Made by a program: the position numbers and the translations under genes. Shown here piece after piece: positions 19,108 through 28,325 of a stretch of 64,000 nucleotides of DNA (positions are counted from its first letter, which is position 1; each line of letters starts with the position of its first letter). The notes below the pieces were generated by a model. It made no database searches and had not been told where the DNA came from. It was given only the letters and a program-made list of their open reading frames with translations. Source of the DNA: Formosa sp. (lineage in GTDB: Bacteria > Bacteroidota > Bacteroidia > Flavobacteriales > Flavobacteriaceae); NCBI GenBank assembly GCA_018673215.1, contig JABHDE010000076.1:56991-120990 (forward strand). Reading direction: 5' to 3'.

Positions 19108-20106
19108 CTAGAAAGAATAAACGGCAGCAATCGTAAGCGCTGTTACATTTTTTTCAGTATCTAGTCCGAATCCTTCAATTCGGTAATCATCAGAACTGTC
19201 ATAACGTAATTCTGTGATTAGTTTTAAGTTGTCATCTAATTGTGCGCTTCCAGTAAGAGTCAAGGCTAAAACATCTTCACTGTCATCCGCAGAAGTATAA
19301 GAGAAAAATTCAGGACGTAACCCTAAGGCAAACGTTTCAGAGAACGTGTTTTCTAGGTACAAAGCAGCGCCTTGGTATCCAGCCTCTTCATCGTCAGAGT
19401 ATGCATAAGCAGCATTGATTCCTACGAAGAAAGAGTCAGATAAATCAAATCCACCTGTATAATCTACAAAAACAGCATCTGTTGCGGATGTTTCAGTTAC
19501 GGCTCCATAAATGAAGTTTAGGTATTGTCCTTTATAACCTACTTGAGCACCAAATTGAGTTGCACCGCTTTCGCTTGCATCAGCACTAGAAATGCCATGT
19601 GCATTCGTTACCGCCAATAAGAAAGACAAGTCTTCAGAAGCAGCGTAGTCTAACTTCACACCTGTGTGAGAAAAAGGACCTGCGTTAAATAAATAAGACA
19701 CCGAATAGTTAAAGTTAGCTGCAGGAGAAATTACTTCATATCCTAAGAAGGTATTGAACTGTCCAGCAGTAATTGTAACGGATTCACTTACGTTATAGTA
19801 AGCATACAATTGGTTAATAGCACCTGCCATGTTTGCGTCGTCAGCTCTTGGGCCAAATGCAAGATCGGCTACAACACCAGACTTAGCGCCGTCGTAAGAA
19901 AATACGGTGTTAGCCATTCCTAAACCAAAGCCATTTGCTTTTTCTGGGTTTGCAATTAATAGACCAGGCGTTCCTGTTCCGTCTACTGTGTTGGTTGTTC
20001 CGTATACATCAACTGTACCAGACACTGACAATGTTGGAGTTTCATCTTGTGCGTTCAAAGACAAAGCTCCGATTAAAGCAACAATGCTTAAGGTAATTTT
20101 TTTCAT
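19108..20106 (-). CDS. Outer-membrane beta-barrel porin (OmpL-like/bbp2 type)
   Basis: 332 residues. A cleavable signal peptide (MKKITLSIVALIGALSLNAQ) is followed by alternating amphipathic strands and a C-terminal aromatic end (TALTIAAVYSF), as expected of a beta barrel. Sequences such as VTITAGQFNTFLGYEVISPAANFNYSVSYLF match the porin-2-type barrels that accompany amt genes in flavobacteria. It probably lets small nitrogen compounds across the outer membrane. Substrate selectivity cannot be read from sequence. Confidence 0.85.
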   Translation of the reverse strand: MKKITLSIVALIGALSLNAQDETPTLSVSGTVDVYGTTNTVDGTGTPGLLIANPEKANGFGLGMANTVFSYDGAKSGVVADLAFGPRADDANMAGAINQLYAYYNVSESVTITAGQFNTFLGYEVISPAANFNYSVSYLFNAGPFSHTGVKLDYAASEDLSFLLAVTNAHGISSADASESGATQFGAQVGYKGQYLNFIYGAVTETSATDAVFVDYTGGFDLSDSFFVGINAAYAYSDDEEAGYQGAALYLENTFSETFALGLRPEFFSYTSADDSEDVLALTLTGSAQLDDNLKLITELRYDSSDDYRIEGFGLDTEKNVTALTIAAVYSF

Positions 20107-20146
20107 AATTGTTAATTTTAGTAGTTAATATTTTTAGTTAACGGCT

Positions 20147-20190
20147 CAAAACTATAAATAATTAACATACACCCCTAAAAAAATAGGGGT
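20147..20190 (-). promoter_or_regulatory. porin-amt promoter: -7 box plus perfect inverted repeat
   Basis: A minus-strand -7 box (TAGTTTTG, 20154-20147) lies 41 bases before the porin ATG. Upstream of it is the perfect inverted repeat ACCCCTAAAAAAATAGGGGT (20171-20190, 7-base arms), centred about 26 bases from the -7 box, where a class II activator would bind. The same repeat with one extra base sits at the same distance before glnB. Confidence 0.65.
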
Positions 20191-20506
20191 ATTAATTATG
20201 TTTTTATGTAATAATTATTTTATACCACTTAATTTTTGGGGTATTGTAATTATTTTTGCATTATTTTTAATATTTGACCAGTGCTTTGTTTTTACAGAAC
20301 GACTTTTTGATGTTTAGGACGTTTGTTTGCTAACCACCAATTTGACTGTTGAATATTCGATAGTCTAATATGCCTTTCATTGTTCAAAATGCATTTATAG
20401 GTATTCTAAATTGGAATTTCGAAAAAGTGAATTGGCTTTTTTTTAAATAGACTTTTACCAGTTACCTTTAAAGCTTGTTAAGGTTAAATCAGAAATAATT
20501 TTAAGT
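20191..20506. other. Divergent noncoding region upstream of gltB
   Basis: About 316 bases without a gene, between the porin operator and gltB. A perfect TAnnTTTG box on the plus strand (TATTTTTG, 20251-20258) has a half-site TTTTTGGGGT (20233-20242) just upstream and could start a long gltB leader. A weaker box, TACCTTTA, lies nearer gltB. No small ORF or stable hairpin is evident. Confidence 0.4.
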
Positions 20507-23500
20507 ATGTTAGAAAAGCAAGGACTTTATTTACCCGAATTTGAGCACGATAATTGTGGCGCAGGATTTATATGTAGTTTAACAGGGAAACGATCCAATG
20601 ACATTATTCATAAAGCATTAGAAATTTTAGTAAAACTAGAACATAGAGGTGCGGTGAGTTCGGATGGTGTAACGGGCGATGGTGCTGGAATTCTTATCGA
20701 TATTCCACACAAATTTTTCAAAACATTTTGTGATTTTGAATTGCCAGATGCTGGACAGTATGCGGTTAGTAATGTGTTTTTACCTCGAAAAGACAATCAA
20801 AGAGCCTATTGTGTTGAAGTGTTTGAAACTGAAATTAAAAAGCAAGGATTGCATATTTTAGGCTGGAGAGAAGTTCCTGTCAACAGTGCTGTTTTAGGAG
20901 AGATTGCCAAAACAACCGAGCCCTTTGTTATGCAGGTCTTTGTAGGAAAATCAGATCCGGAACAATCTGAGTTTGATTTTAATTTAAAATTATTTGCTGC
21001 ACGAAAAATATCTGAACATACTATATATGACTCAAAACTATCAGAGTCCAAATTCTTTTACCTTCCAAGTCTTTCAACCAAAATAATTATTTTTAAAGGT
21101 TTATTGAAACCAGAACATATAAATGAATATTATCTAGACCTTTTTAATTCAGATCTAGACACCCGTTTGGCTTTGGTACACCAGCGTTTTTCAACCAACA
21201 CCTTCCCAACTTGGGATTTGGCTCAGCCTTTTAGATACATATGTCATAACGGAGAAATCAATACCCTTAGAGGAAATGTGTCTCGTATGTTTTCTAGAGA
21301 AGAAATCATAAAAAGTGATGCCTTTGGAGATGATATCAAAAAAATAATTCCAACAATTCTAAAAGGAAAATCCGATTCGGCAACTTTGGATATGGTGGTT
21401 GAATTATTATTAATGACAGGTCGATCGTTACCTGAAGTGATGATGATGTTAGTTCCAGAAGCATGGGAAAAAAACCCAGATATGTCTGATTCCAAAAAGG
21501 CATTTTACGAATACAATTCTTGCTTAATGGAACCATGGGATGGCCCTGCATCCATCCCTTTTACAGATGGAAATTTTATTGGAGCTGTTTTAGACCGAAA
21601 TGGACTGAGACCGTCCCGATATACCGTCACTAAAAATGGAAACGTCATCATGTCTTCTGAAACAGGAGTAGTGGATATTGAGCCAGAAGAAGTAGAATTT
21701 CATGGACGCTTGGAACCAGGAAAAATGTTCCTTGTTGATATGAATGAAGGACGCATCGTAAACGATGAAGAAATAAAAGAAAAAATAGCGGCGAAACAAC
21801 CCTATAGAAAATGGTTGAACGAAAACTTAGTCCACTTAAAAGATATTTCTGCCAAAAAAGGACCTATTAAATATGACGAGGTAGATTTAAAGAAACGTGA
21901 AGTTGCCTTTGGATACACAAAAGAAGACATAAATACCATTATCCGTCCTATGGCCCAATTAGGGAAAGAGCCGATTGGCTCCATGGGAAGTGATACTCCT
22001 ATTGCTATTTTATCCGAACGGCCTCAATTAATTTACAGTTATTTTAAGCAAATATTTGCGCAAGTAACCAACCCTCCTTTGGATGGGATTAGAGAAGAAT
22101 TAATCACAGATATTAGTTTAACACTTGGAAGTGATACCAATATTTTTGATTGTAACTCCGAAGCATGTAAAAAGCTAAAAATTCAAAATCCTGTTATTTC
22201 AAAGCACGATTTAGATAAAATTAGAAACTATGATACTAACCCTAATTTTAAAGTAGAGTCAATTTCTATGCTCTATGAGGTAAATCGCGGGTTAAACGAA
22301 TTAGAAAGCGCCCTCGAAGCCTTAGTTAATAAAGCATCTAAAGCAATAGATAAAGGGGCTAATATTATTATTTTATCCGATCGATTTGTAGATGAAAACC
22401 ACGCACCAATCCCAGCGCTTTTAGCTTGTTCATATGTGAATCATGCGCTGCATAAACTCAACAAACGATCGCAGACTAGTTTGATAATCGAGTCTGCAGA
22501 ACCAAGAGAAGTACATCATTTTGCACTCTTATTTGGTTTTGGAGCAAGCGCAGTGAATCCTTACATTGTCAATGAGATTGTAGAGAAACAAATTAAAGAC
22601 TCAGACATTTCAGATTTAGAATATCTTACCGCTATCAAGAATTACAACAAAGCTATAGGAAAAGGCATCTTGAAAGTGATGAATAAAATCGGAATTTCTA
22701 CACTAAACTCTTACCGAGGGTCTCAATTATTTGAGTGTGTAGGAATTAACACAAACACCGTTGAAAAATACTTTCCAAACACGCCCACTCGAATTCAAGG
22801 AATTGGTTTGATAGAAATTGAAAAAGAAATTGTTAAACGTCATAAAAAAGCTTTCAATCCAAATATTGAATCGGATATTGAAATAGGTGGGGAATACAGA
22901 TGGCGTCGTGGACAGGAAAAACACATGTTTAATCCATTAACGGTCGCAAAACTTCAAGAATCTGTTCGCACCAACAAAGCCTCTACTTTTAAAGAATACT
23001 CAGAGCTAGTTGATGATCAGTCCAAGCGATTAATGACCATAAGAGGCTTGTTTGAATTTGACCAATTTGACCCGATTTCTATTGATGAGGTGGAACCTTG
23101 GACCGAAATTGTAAAACGATTCAAAACAGGTGCCATGTCTTATGGGTCTATCAGCAAAGAAGCCCATGAAAACCTAGCCGTTGCTATGAACAGAATTGGT
23201 GGAAAAAGTAATTCTGGTGAAGGTGGAGAAGATGAAGAGCGTTTTTATAAAAACGCTCAAGGAGATTGGAGAAATTCAGCAATTAAACAGGTCGCATCCG
23301 GACGATTTGGAGTTACCTCCAACTACCTAACGAGCGCCAATGAAATTCAAATAAAAATAGCACAAGGCGCAAAACCTGGCGAAGGAGGGCAATTACCGGG
23401 ACCAAAAGTAAACCGTGAAATTGCAAAAACAAGAAATTCAACTCCTTATGTTGGTTTAATTTCACCACCACCACACCACGATATTTATTCGATTGAAGAT

Positions 23501-25003
23501 TTATCACAACTCATATATGATGTTAAATCAGCCAACAGAGCTGCGAGAGTCAATGTTAAATTGGTGTCAGAAATAGGTGTCGGAACCGTGGCAGCCGGAG
23601 TAGCAAAAGCCAAAGCAGACGTTGTGTTGATCTCTGGTTTTGATGGCGGTACAGGAGCGTCACCATTAACCTCTTTAAAACATGCAGGACTTCCCTGGGA
23701 ATTAGGAATTGCCGAAGCACAACAAACACTGGTGATGAATAATTTGAGAAATCGAATTGTTTTGGAATGTGATGGTCAGTTAAAAACTGGACGTGACGTT
23801 GCGATTGCATGTCTATTAGGAGCAGAAGAGTTTGGTTTTGCTACCGCTCCTTTAGTCGCTTCAGGATGTATTATGATGCGTGTATGTCATTTGAATACAT
23901 GCCCCGTTGGTATTGCAACTCAAAACCCAGAGCTGCGCAAAAAATTCAAAGGCAAGCCAGAACATGTGGTGAATTATATGTATTTTGTCGCACAAGAATT
24001 GCGTGAAATCATGGCGCAATTAGGCTTTAAAACTGTGGATGAAATGGTAGGCCAGGTTCAAAAACTGAATCGAAATAAAGCCATTGAACATTATAAAGCT
24101 TCTGGAATTGATTTAACACCAATTCTTCATAAAGTAGAAGTTGCAGAAGGCGTTAAATTATACAATACTGAGGAGCAAGATCACAACCTCGATGTCCATT
24201 TAGATTTCAAAATCATTAAGCAAGCACATCAAGGAATTTTTAGAAGACAACGCACATATTTGAAGCTTCCAATTACCAACATAGATAGAGCTGTTGGTGC
24301 AATTTTAAGCAACGAAATCTCTAAAATTTATGGAGCAGATGGCTTACCACAAGACACCATAAATATAGATTTTAATGGTTCTGCAGGACAAAGTTTTGGA
24401 GCCTTTACGACTAAAGGTGTGACTATGACAGTTCATGGCAACACAAACGATTATCTCGGAAAAGGATTATCAGGTGCAAAACTCATCATCAAAGTTCCGG
24501 AAACAAGCACTATTGTTCCTGAAGATAATATCATTACAGGAAATGTAACGCTTTATGGCGCGACCTCAGGAGAAGTTTATATTAACGGAAAAGCTGGCGA
24601 ACGTTTTTGTGTTCGTAACTCAGGAGCCAAGGCTGTTGTAGAAGGCATTGGTGACCACGGCTGTGAGTACATGACAGGGGGTATTGCGGTGATTCTAGGA
24701 AGTGTAGGAAGAAACTTTGGAGCGGGAATGAGCGGTGGAGTTGCCTATATATTTGATACTGATAACACATTCACCAACAACTGTAATGCGGAAGACCTAA
24801 ACATCGATCCTGTGGAACTTCAGGAAGATGTGAATCAATTGCGAACATTAATCGAAAATCATTTTGTGGCAACGTCAAGTCCAGTAGCAAAACGCATTTT
24901 AGAAAACTGGGAGGCCACACTTCCTAAATTTAAGAAAGTACTACCGGAAGAATACAGACAGGCATTATTAAGGTTAGAAAAAGAACAACTAGAAACAGTT
25001 TAA
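20507..25003 (+). CDS. gltB: Glutamate synthase, large subunit
   Basis: 1498 residues, normal for NADPH-GOGAT alpha. A short propeptide precedes the nucleophile Cys17 (HDNCGAGF), which starts the class II glutaminase domain. The central and FMN domains follow (KSNSGEGGEDEER; RFGVTSNYL; KPGEGGQLPGPKV; ISGFDGGTGASPL). The 3Fe-4S cysteines are seen in CIMMRVCHLNTCPVGIATQ, and a C-terminal beta-helix carries glycine repeats (TGGIAVILGSVGRNFGAGMSGG). It converts glutamine + 2-oxoglutarate to two glutamates and forms an operon with gltD (1 base apart). Confidence 0.97.
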   Translation: MLEKQGLYLPEFEHDNCGAGFICSLTGKRSNDIIHKALEILVKLEHRGAVSSDGVTGDGAGILIDIPHKFFKTFCDFELPDAGQYAVSNVFLPRKDNQRAYCVEVFETEIKKQGLHILGWREVPVNSAVLGEIAKTTEPFVMQVFVGKSDPEQSEFDFNLKLFAARKISEHTIYDSKLSESKFFYLPSLSTKIIIFKGLLKPEHINEYYLDLFNSDLDTRLALVHQRFSTNTFPTWDLAQPFRYICHNGEINTLRGNVSRMFSREEIIKSDAFGDDIKKIIPTILKGKSDSATLDMVVELLLMTGRSLPEVMMMLVPEAWEKNPDMSDSKKAFYEYNSCLMEPWDGPASIPFTDGNFIGAVLDRNGLRPSRYTVTKNGNVIMSSETGVVDIEPEEVEFHGRLEPGKMFLVDMNEGRIVNDEEIKEKIAAKQPYRKWLNENLVHLKDISAKKGPIKYDEVDLKKREVAFGYTKEDINTIIRPMAQLGKEPIGSMGSDTPIAILSERPQLIYSYFKQIFAQVTNPPLDGIREELITDISLTLGSDTNIFDCNSEACKKLKIQNPVISKHDLDKIRNYDTNPNFKVESISMLYEVNRGLNELESALEALVNKASKAIDKGANIIILSDRFVDENHAPIPALLACSYVNHALHKLNKRSQTSLIIESAEPREVHHFALLFGFGASAVNPYIVNEIVEKQIKDSDISDLEYLTAIKNYNKAIGKGILKVMNKIGISTLNSYRGSQLFECVGINTNTVEKYFPNTPTRIQGIGLIEIEKEIVKRHKKAFNPNIESDIEIGGEYRWRRGQEKHMFNPLTVAKLQESVRTNKASTFKEYSELVDDQSKRLMTIRGLFEFDQFDPISIDEVEPWTEIVKRFKTGAMSYGSISKEAHENLAVAMNRIGGKSNSGEGGEDEERFYKNAQGDWRNSAIKQVASGRFGVTSNYLTSANEIQIKIAQGAKPGEGGQLPGPKVNREIAKTRNSTPYVGLISPPPHHDIYSIEDLSQLIYDVKSANRAARVNVKLVSEIGVGTVAAGVAKAKADVVLISGFDGGTGASPLTSLKHAGLPWELGIAEAQQTLVMNNLRNRIVLECDGQLKTGRDVAIACLLGAEEFGFATAPLVASGCIMMRVCHLNTCPVGIATQNPELRKKFKGKPEHVVNYMYFVAQELREIMAQLGFKTVDEMVGQVQKLNRNKAIEHYKASGIDLTPILHKVEVAEGVKLYNTEEQDHNLDVHLDFKIIKQAHQGIFRRQRTYLKLPITNIDRAVGAILSNEISKIYGADGLPQDTINIDFNGSAGQSFGAFTTKGVTMTVHGNTNDYLGKGLSGAKLIIKVPETSTIVPEDNIITGNVTLYGATSGEVYINGKAGERFCVRNSGAKAVVEGIGDHGCEYMTGGIAVILGSVGRNFGAGMSGGVAYIFDTDNTFTNNCNAEDLNIDPVELQEDVNQLRTLIENHFVATSSPVAKRILENWEATLPKFKKVLPEEYRQALLRLEKEQLETV

Positions 25004-25004
25004 G

Positions 25005-26471
25005 ATGGGAAAGATCACAGGATTTTTAGAGTTTGAGCGTCAGGATGAAACCTATGAAGCGCCAAAAGAAAGAATAAAAAACTATAAGGAATTTACAATT
25101 CCATTAGAAGAGTCTAAATTAAAGGATCAAGGAGCGCGCTGTATGGATTGCGGAATTCCGTTTTGTCATAGCGGCTGTCCTTTAGGAAATTTAATTCCAG
25201 ACTTTAACGATAAAGTTTATAAAGGGAAATGGAAAGAAGCGGCAGAAATTTTGCATTCCACCAATAATTTTCCAGAATTTACAGGTAGGCTATGTCCTGC
25301 ACCCTGTGAAGAAGCTTGTGTTTTAGGGATCAACGAAGACCCTGTAAGTATTGAGAACATAGAAAAAAACATTGTAGAAACTGCTTTTACAGGAGGCTGG
25401 ATTACAGCAAAACCACCAAAAGTAAGAACCGATAAAACAGTAGCTGTTATTGGGTCTGGTCCAGCAGGATTGGCTGCAGCACAACAGTTAAATAGAGCCG
25501 GTCATACTGTTACTGTATTTGAAAGAGATAGTAAAGTCGGTGGACTCTTGCGATATGGAATTCCGGATTTTAAAATGGAGAAAAATGTAATCGACCGTCG
25601 AATTCATGTTTTGGAAGATGAAGGTATCGTATTTAAAACCAACGCCCATGTTGGAAAAAACATAGACGCAAACCAAATAAAATCCGATTTTGACGCCGTA
25701 GTGATGTGTGGAGGAGCTACCGTTAAAAGAAACATTCCAATTCCAGGAGCTGAACTAAAAGGGGTGCACCAAGCGATGGAGTTTTTAAAACTAAACAACC
25801 AATATGTAGATGGGTTGTTAGATTTTAATGACATTCTCTCTGCCAAGGATAAAAAAGTGATAGTCATTGGAGGCGGAGATACTGGCTCAGATTGTATAGG
25901 AACTTCTAACCGTCATGGCGCAACATCGGTCACAAATTTCGAAATTTTATCGAAACCAACCGAAGGACGACCAGCTAATCAACCGTGGCCCTATTGGCCG
26001 ATGAAGTTGAAGACCACCTCTTCTCATCAAGAAGGAGTTGAGCGATTTTTTAGCATTTCCACCAAAGAATTTATTGGAGATGATAAAGGAAACTTAAAAG
26101 CATTAAAAACGGTTGAGGTTGAATGGATTTTTAAGCAGGGTGAACGCCCACAATTAAAAGAAGTTCCAAACTCCGAAAAACTATGGGACTGTGATTTAGT
26201 GTTGTTGGCGTTAGGGTTTACAGGAGCCGAAAAAACATTAGCAGATCAATTTGGTTTAGAAATGGATTTTAGAACGAATATCAAAGCAACCACAAAAGAC
26301 TATGTAACCAATGTCCCTGGTATATTTGCAGCAGGGGACATGCGACGTGGACAATCTTTAATTGTGTGGGCTATCTCCGAAGGAAGACAGGCAGCACACC
26401 ATGTAGACACCTATTTAATGGGCAGTTCTGCATTGCCGTTAAAAGACGACAGTGATTTACCACGAGTTTAA
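25005..26471 (+). CDS. gltD: Glutamate synthase, small subunit
   Basis: 488 residues. The N-terminal cysteine-rich domain holds the 4Fe-4S ligands (CMDCGIPFCHSGCPLG; CPAPCEEACVLG). It is followed by FAD-binding VIGSGPAGLAAAQQL and NADPH-binding VIGGGDTGSDC, with the final FAD motif GIFAAGDMRRGQSLIVWAI. It passes electrons from NADPH to GltB. The start codon is one base after the gltB stop. No terminator is evident downstream. Confidence 0.97.
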   Translation: MGKITGFLEFERQDETYEAPKERIKNYKEFTIPLEESKLKDQGARCMDCGIPFCHSGCPLGNLIPDFNDKVYKGKWKEAAEILHSTNNFPEFTGRLCPAPCEEACVLGINEDPVSIENIEKNIVETAFTGGWITAKPPKVRTDKTVAVIGSGPAGLAAAQQLNRAGHTVTVFERDSKVGGLLRYGIPDFKMEKNVIDRRIHVLEDEGIVFKTNAHVGKNIDANQIKSDFDAVVMCGGATVKRNIPIPGAELKGVHQAMEFLKLNNQYVDGLLDFNDILSAKDKKVIVIGGGDTGSDCIGTSNRHGATSVTNFEILSKPTEGRPANQPWPYWPMKLKTTSSHQEGVERFFSISTKEFIGDDKGNLKALKTVEVEWIFKQGERPQLKEVPNSEKLWDCDLVLLALGFTGAEKTLADQFGLEMDFRTNIKATTKDYVTNVPGIFAAGDMRRGQSLIVWAISEGRQAAHHVDTYLMGSSALPLKDDSDLPRV

Positions 26472-26474
26472 TAT

Positions 26475-26636
26475 TATTTTTGCGCACTGAACATCATACA
26501 ATATAAGGGGTAATAACCTAAAATACAATGAATTAACACCAACTCTAAACAGTTGGGTTTAGATCATTTAAAGAGATATTCCTCACGCTAAATATGTAAA
26601 AATATAATTTCGATACTTCTAAGGTATAAATCTATA
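26475..26636 (+). promoter_or_regulatory. ilv operon promoter and leader
   Basis: A perfect TAnnTTTG box (TATTTTTG, 26475-26482) directly follows the gltD stop and would give a leader of about 150 bases before ilvD. Inside it, 26539-26562 consists of four contiguous six-base blocks. Block 1 (CCAACT) pairs with block 3 (AGTTGG), and block 2 (CTAAAC) pairs with block 4 (GTTTAG), so two exclusive hairpins are possible. No leader peptide rich in Ile, Leu or Val codons was found, so the regulatory role is speculative. Confidence 0.4.
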
Positions 26637-28316
26637 ATGAAACAATTAAATAAATACAGTCGAGCGGTTACTCAAGACCCAACGCAACCAGCAGCACAAG
26701 CAATGCTTCATGCCATAGGGCTTACCAAAGCGGATTTCGAAAAACCTTTGGTAGGAATTGCCAGCACAGGATATGAAGGCAACCCATGTAATATGCATCT
26801 TAACGACTTGGCTAAGCTGGTAAAAAAAGGCACTTTAAACAAAGAAGTTGTAGGCCTTATTTTTAATACAATTGGTGTGAGTGATGGGATTTCAATGGGA
26901 ACCCCAGGAATGCGTTTTTCTTTGCCTTCTCGGGATATCATTGCAGATTCTATGGAAACTGTTGTTCAAGCCATGAGTTATGATGGTTTGATTACAGTTG
27001 TAGGTTGTGATAAAAATATGCCAGGAGCCTTAATGGCAATGATACGGATAGATAAACCGGCTATTTTGGTTTATGGTGGTACGATTGATTCGGGATGCCA
27101 TAATGGAAAAAAATTGGATGTTGTTTCGGCATTTGAAGCTTGGGGAAGTAAAGTAGCAGGTACAATGTCTGAATCTGAATTCGACCAAATTGTAGAAAAA
27201 GCTTGTCCAGGAGCTGGAGCTTGTGGTGGAATGTACACCGCTAATACCATGGCGTCAGCCATTGAGGCCTTAGGAATGACCTTGCCCTTTAACTCTTCTA
27301 ATCCAGCAACGGGTGATGAAAAAAAGGACGAAGCAGTCAAAGCAGGAGAAGCCATGCGCATTCTGCTAGAAAAAGATATAAAGCCATCTGATGTTATCAC
27401 AAAAAAATCCCTTGAAAACGCCATCCGACTTGTAACCATACTTGGAGGCTCTACCAATGCAGTCCTTCATTTTTTGGCGATTGCGAGAGCTGCTCAAATA
27501 AAATTCACCCTTGAAGATTTTCAAAGAATTAGCGATAGCACACCATTTTTGGCCGACTTAAAACCTAGTGGAAAATACTTAATGGAAGACGTACACCATG
27601 TTGGGGGAATTCCAGCGGTGATGAAATACTTGTTAAATAAAGGACTCCTTCACGGAGATTGTTTGACTGTGACAGGAAAAACAATTGCTGAAAACTTAGC
27701 TGAAGTCAAAGACTTAACAGAAGGTCAAGATGTAATTAAAACAATCGAAAAACCCATTAAAACTTCTGGACACTTACGAATGCTTTATGGAAATTTAGCT
27801 TCTGAAGGAAGTGTCGCAAAAATCACAGGAAAAGAAGGGTTGAAATTTAGAGGTCCGGCAAAAGTGTTTGAAGGCGAATATGCTGCTAACGATGGAATCC
27901 GAGATGGTAAAGTTCATAAAGGAGATGTCGTAGTTATTAGATACGAAGGCCCTAAAGGCGGACCTGGAATGCCAGAAATGTTAAAGCCAACCGCTGCCAT
28001 AATGGGCGCCGGTTTAGGAAAAGATGTTGCCTTAATTACTGATGGACGTTTTTCAGGAGGGACACACGGTTTTGTTGTGGGTCATATTACACCAGAAGCA
28101 CAAGAAGGAGGTGCAATTGCTTTAGTGAACGACGGCGATATCATCACTATTGATGCTGAAACAAATTCAATACTTCTAGAAGTTTCTGATGAAGTACTAG
28201 AAGAGCGAAAAGCACAGTGGAATGCACCTGCCTTGAAAGTATCAAGAGGGGTGCTATATAAATATGCAAGAACGGTCTCATCGGCATCTGAAGGGTGTGT
28301 AACCGATGAATTTTAA
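26637..28316 (+). CDS. ilvD: Dihydroxy-acid dehydratase
   Basis: 559 residues. Iron-sulfur cysteines are present at [19 protein letters not shown] and [16 protein letters not shown]. The C-terminal motifs [14 protein letters not shown] and [17 protein letters not shown] are intact. It makes the 2-keto acid precursors of valine and isoleucine. It is the first gene of ilvDBNCA, 9 bases before ilvB. Confidence 0.97.
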   Translation: MKQLNKYSRAVTQDPTQPAAQAMLHAIGLTKADFEKPLVGIASTGYEGNPCNMHLNDLAKLVKKGTLNKEVVGLIFNTIGVSDGISMGTPGMRFSLPSRDIIADSMETVVQAMSYDGLITVVGCDKNMPGALMAMIRIDKPAILVYGGTIDSGCHNGKKLDVVSAFEAWGSKVAGTMSESEFDQIVEKACPGAGACGGMYTANTMASAIEALGMTLPFNSSNPATGDEKKDEAVKAGEAMRILLEKDIKPSDVITKKSLENAIRLVTILGGSTNAVLHFLAIARAAQIKFTLEDFQRISDSTPFLADLKPSGKYLMEDVHHVGGIPAVMKYLLNKGLLHGDCLTVTGKTIAENLAEVKDLTEGQDVIKTIEKPIKTSGHLRMLYGNLASEGSVAKITGKEGLKFRGPAKVFEGEYAANDGIRDGKVHKGDVVVIRYEGPKGGPGMPEMLKPTAAIMGAGLGKDVALITDGRFSGGTHGFVVGHITPEAQEGGAIALVNDGDIITIDAETNSILLEVSDEVLEERKAQWNAPALKVSRGVLYKYARTVSSASEGCVTDEF

Positions 28317-28325
28317 ATTATAATT

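Noticed and set aside
20233-20258. Third copy of the nitrogen operator before gltB
   Set aside because: Only the GGGGT half-site is present and it is about 8 bases from the -7 box instead of 14-16, so it does not match the spacing of the other two.
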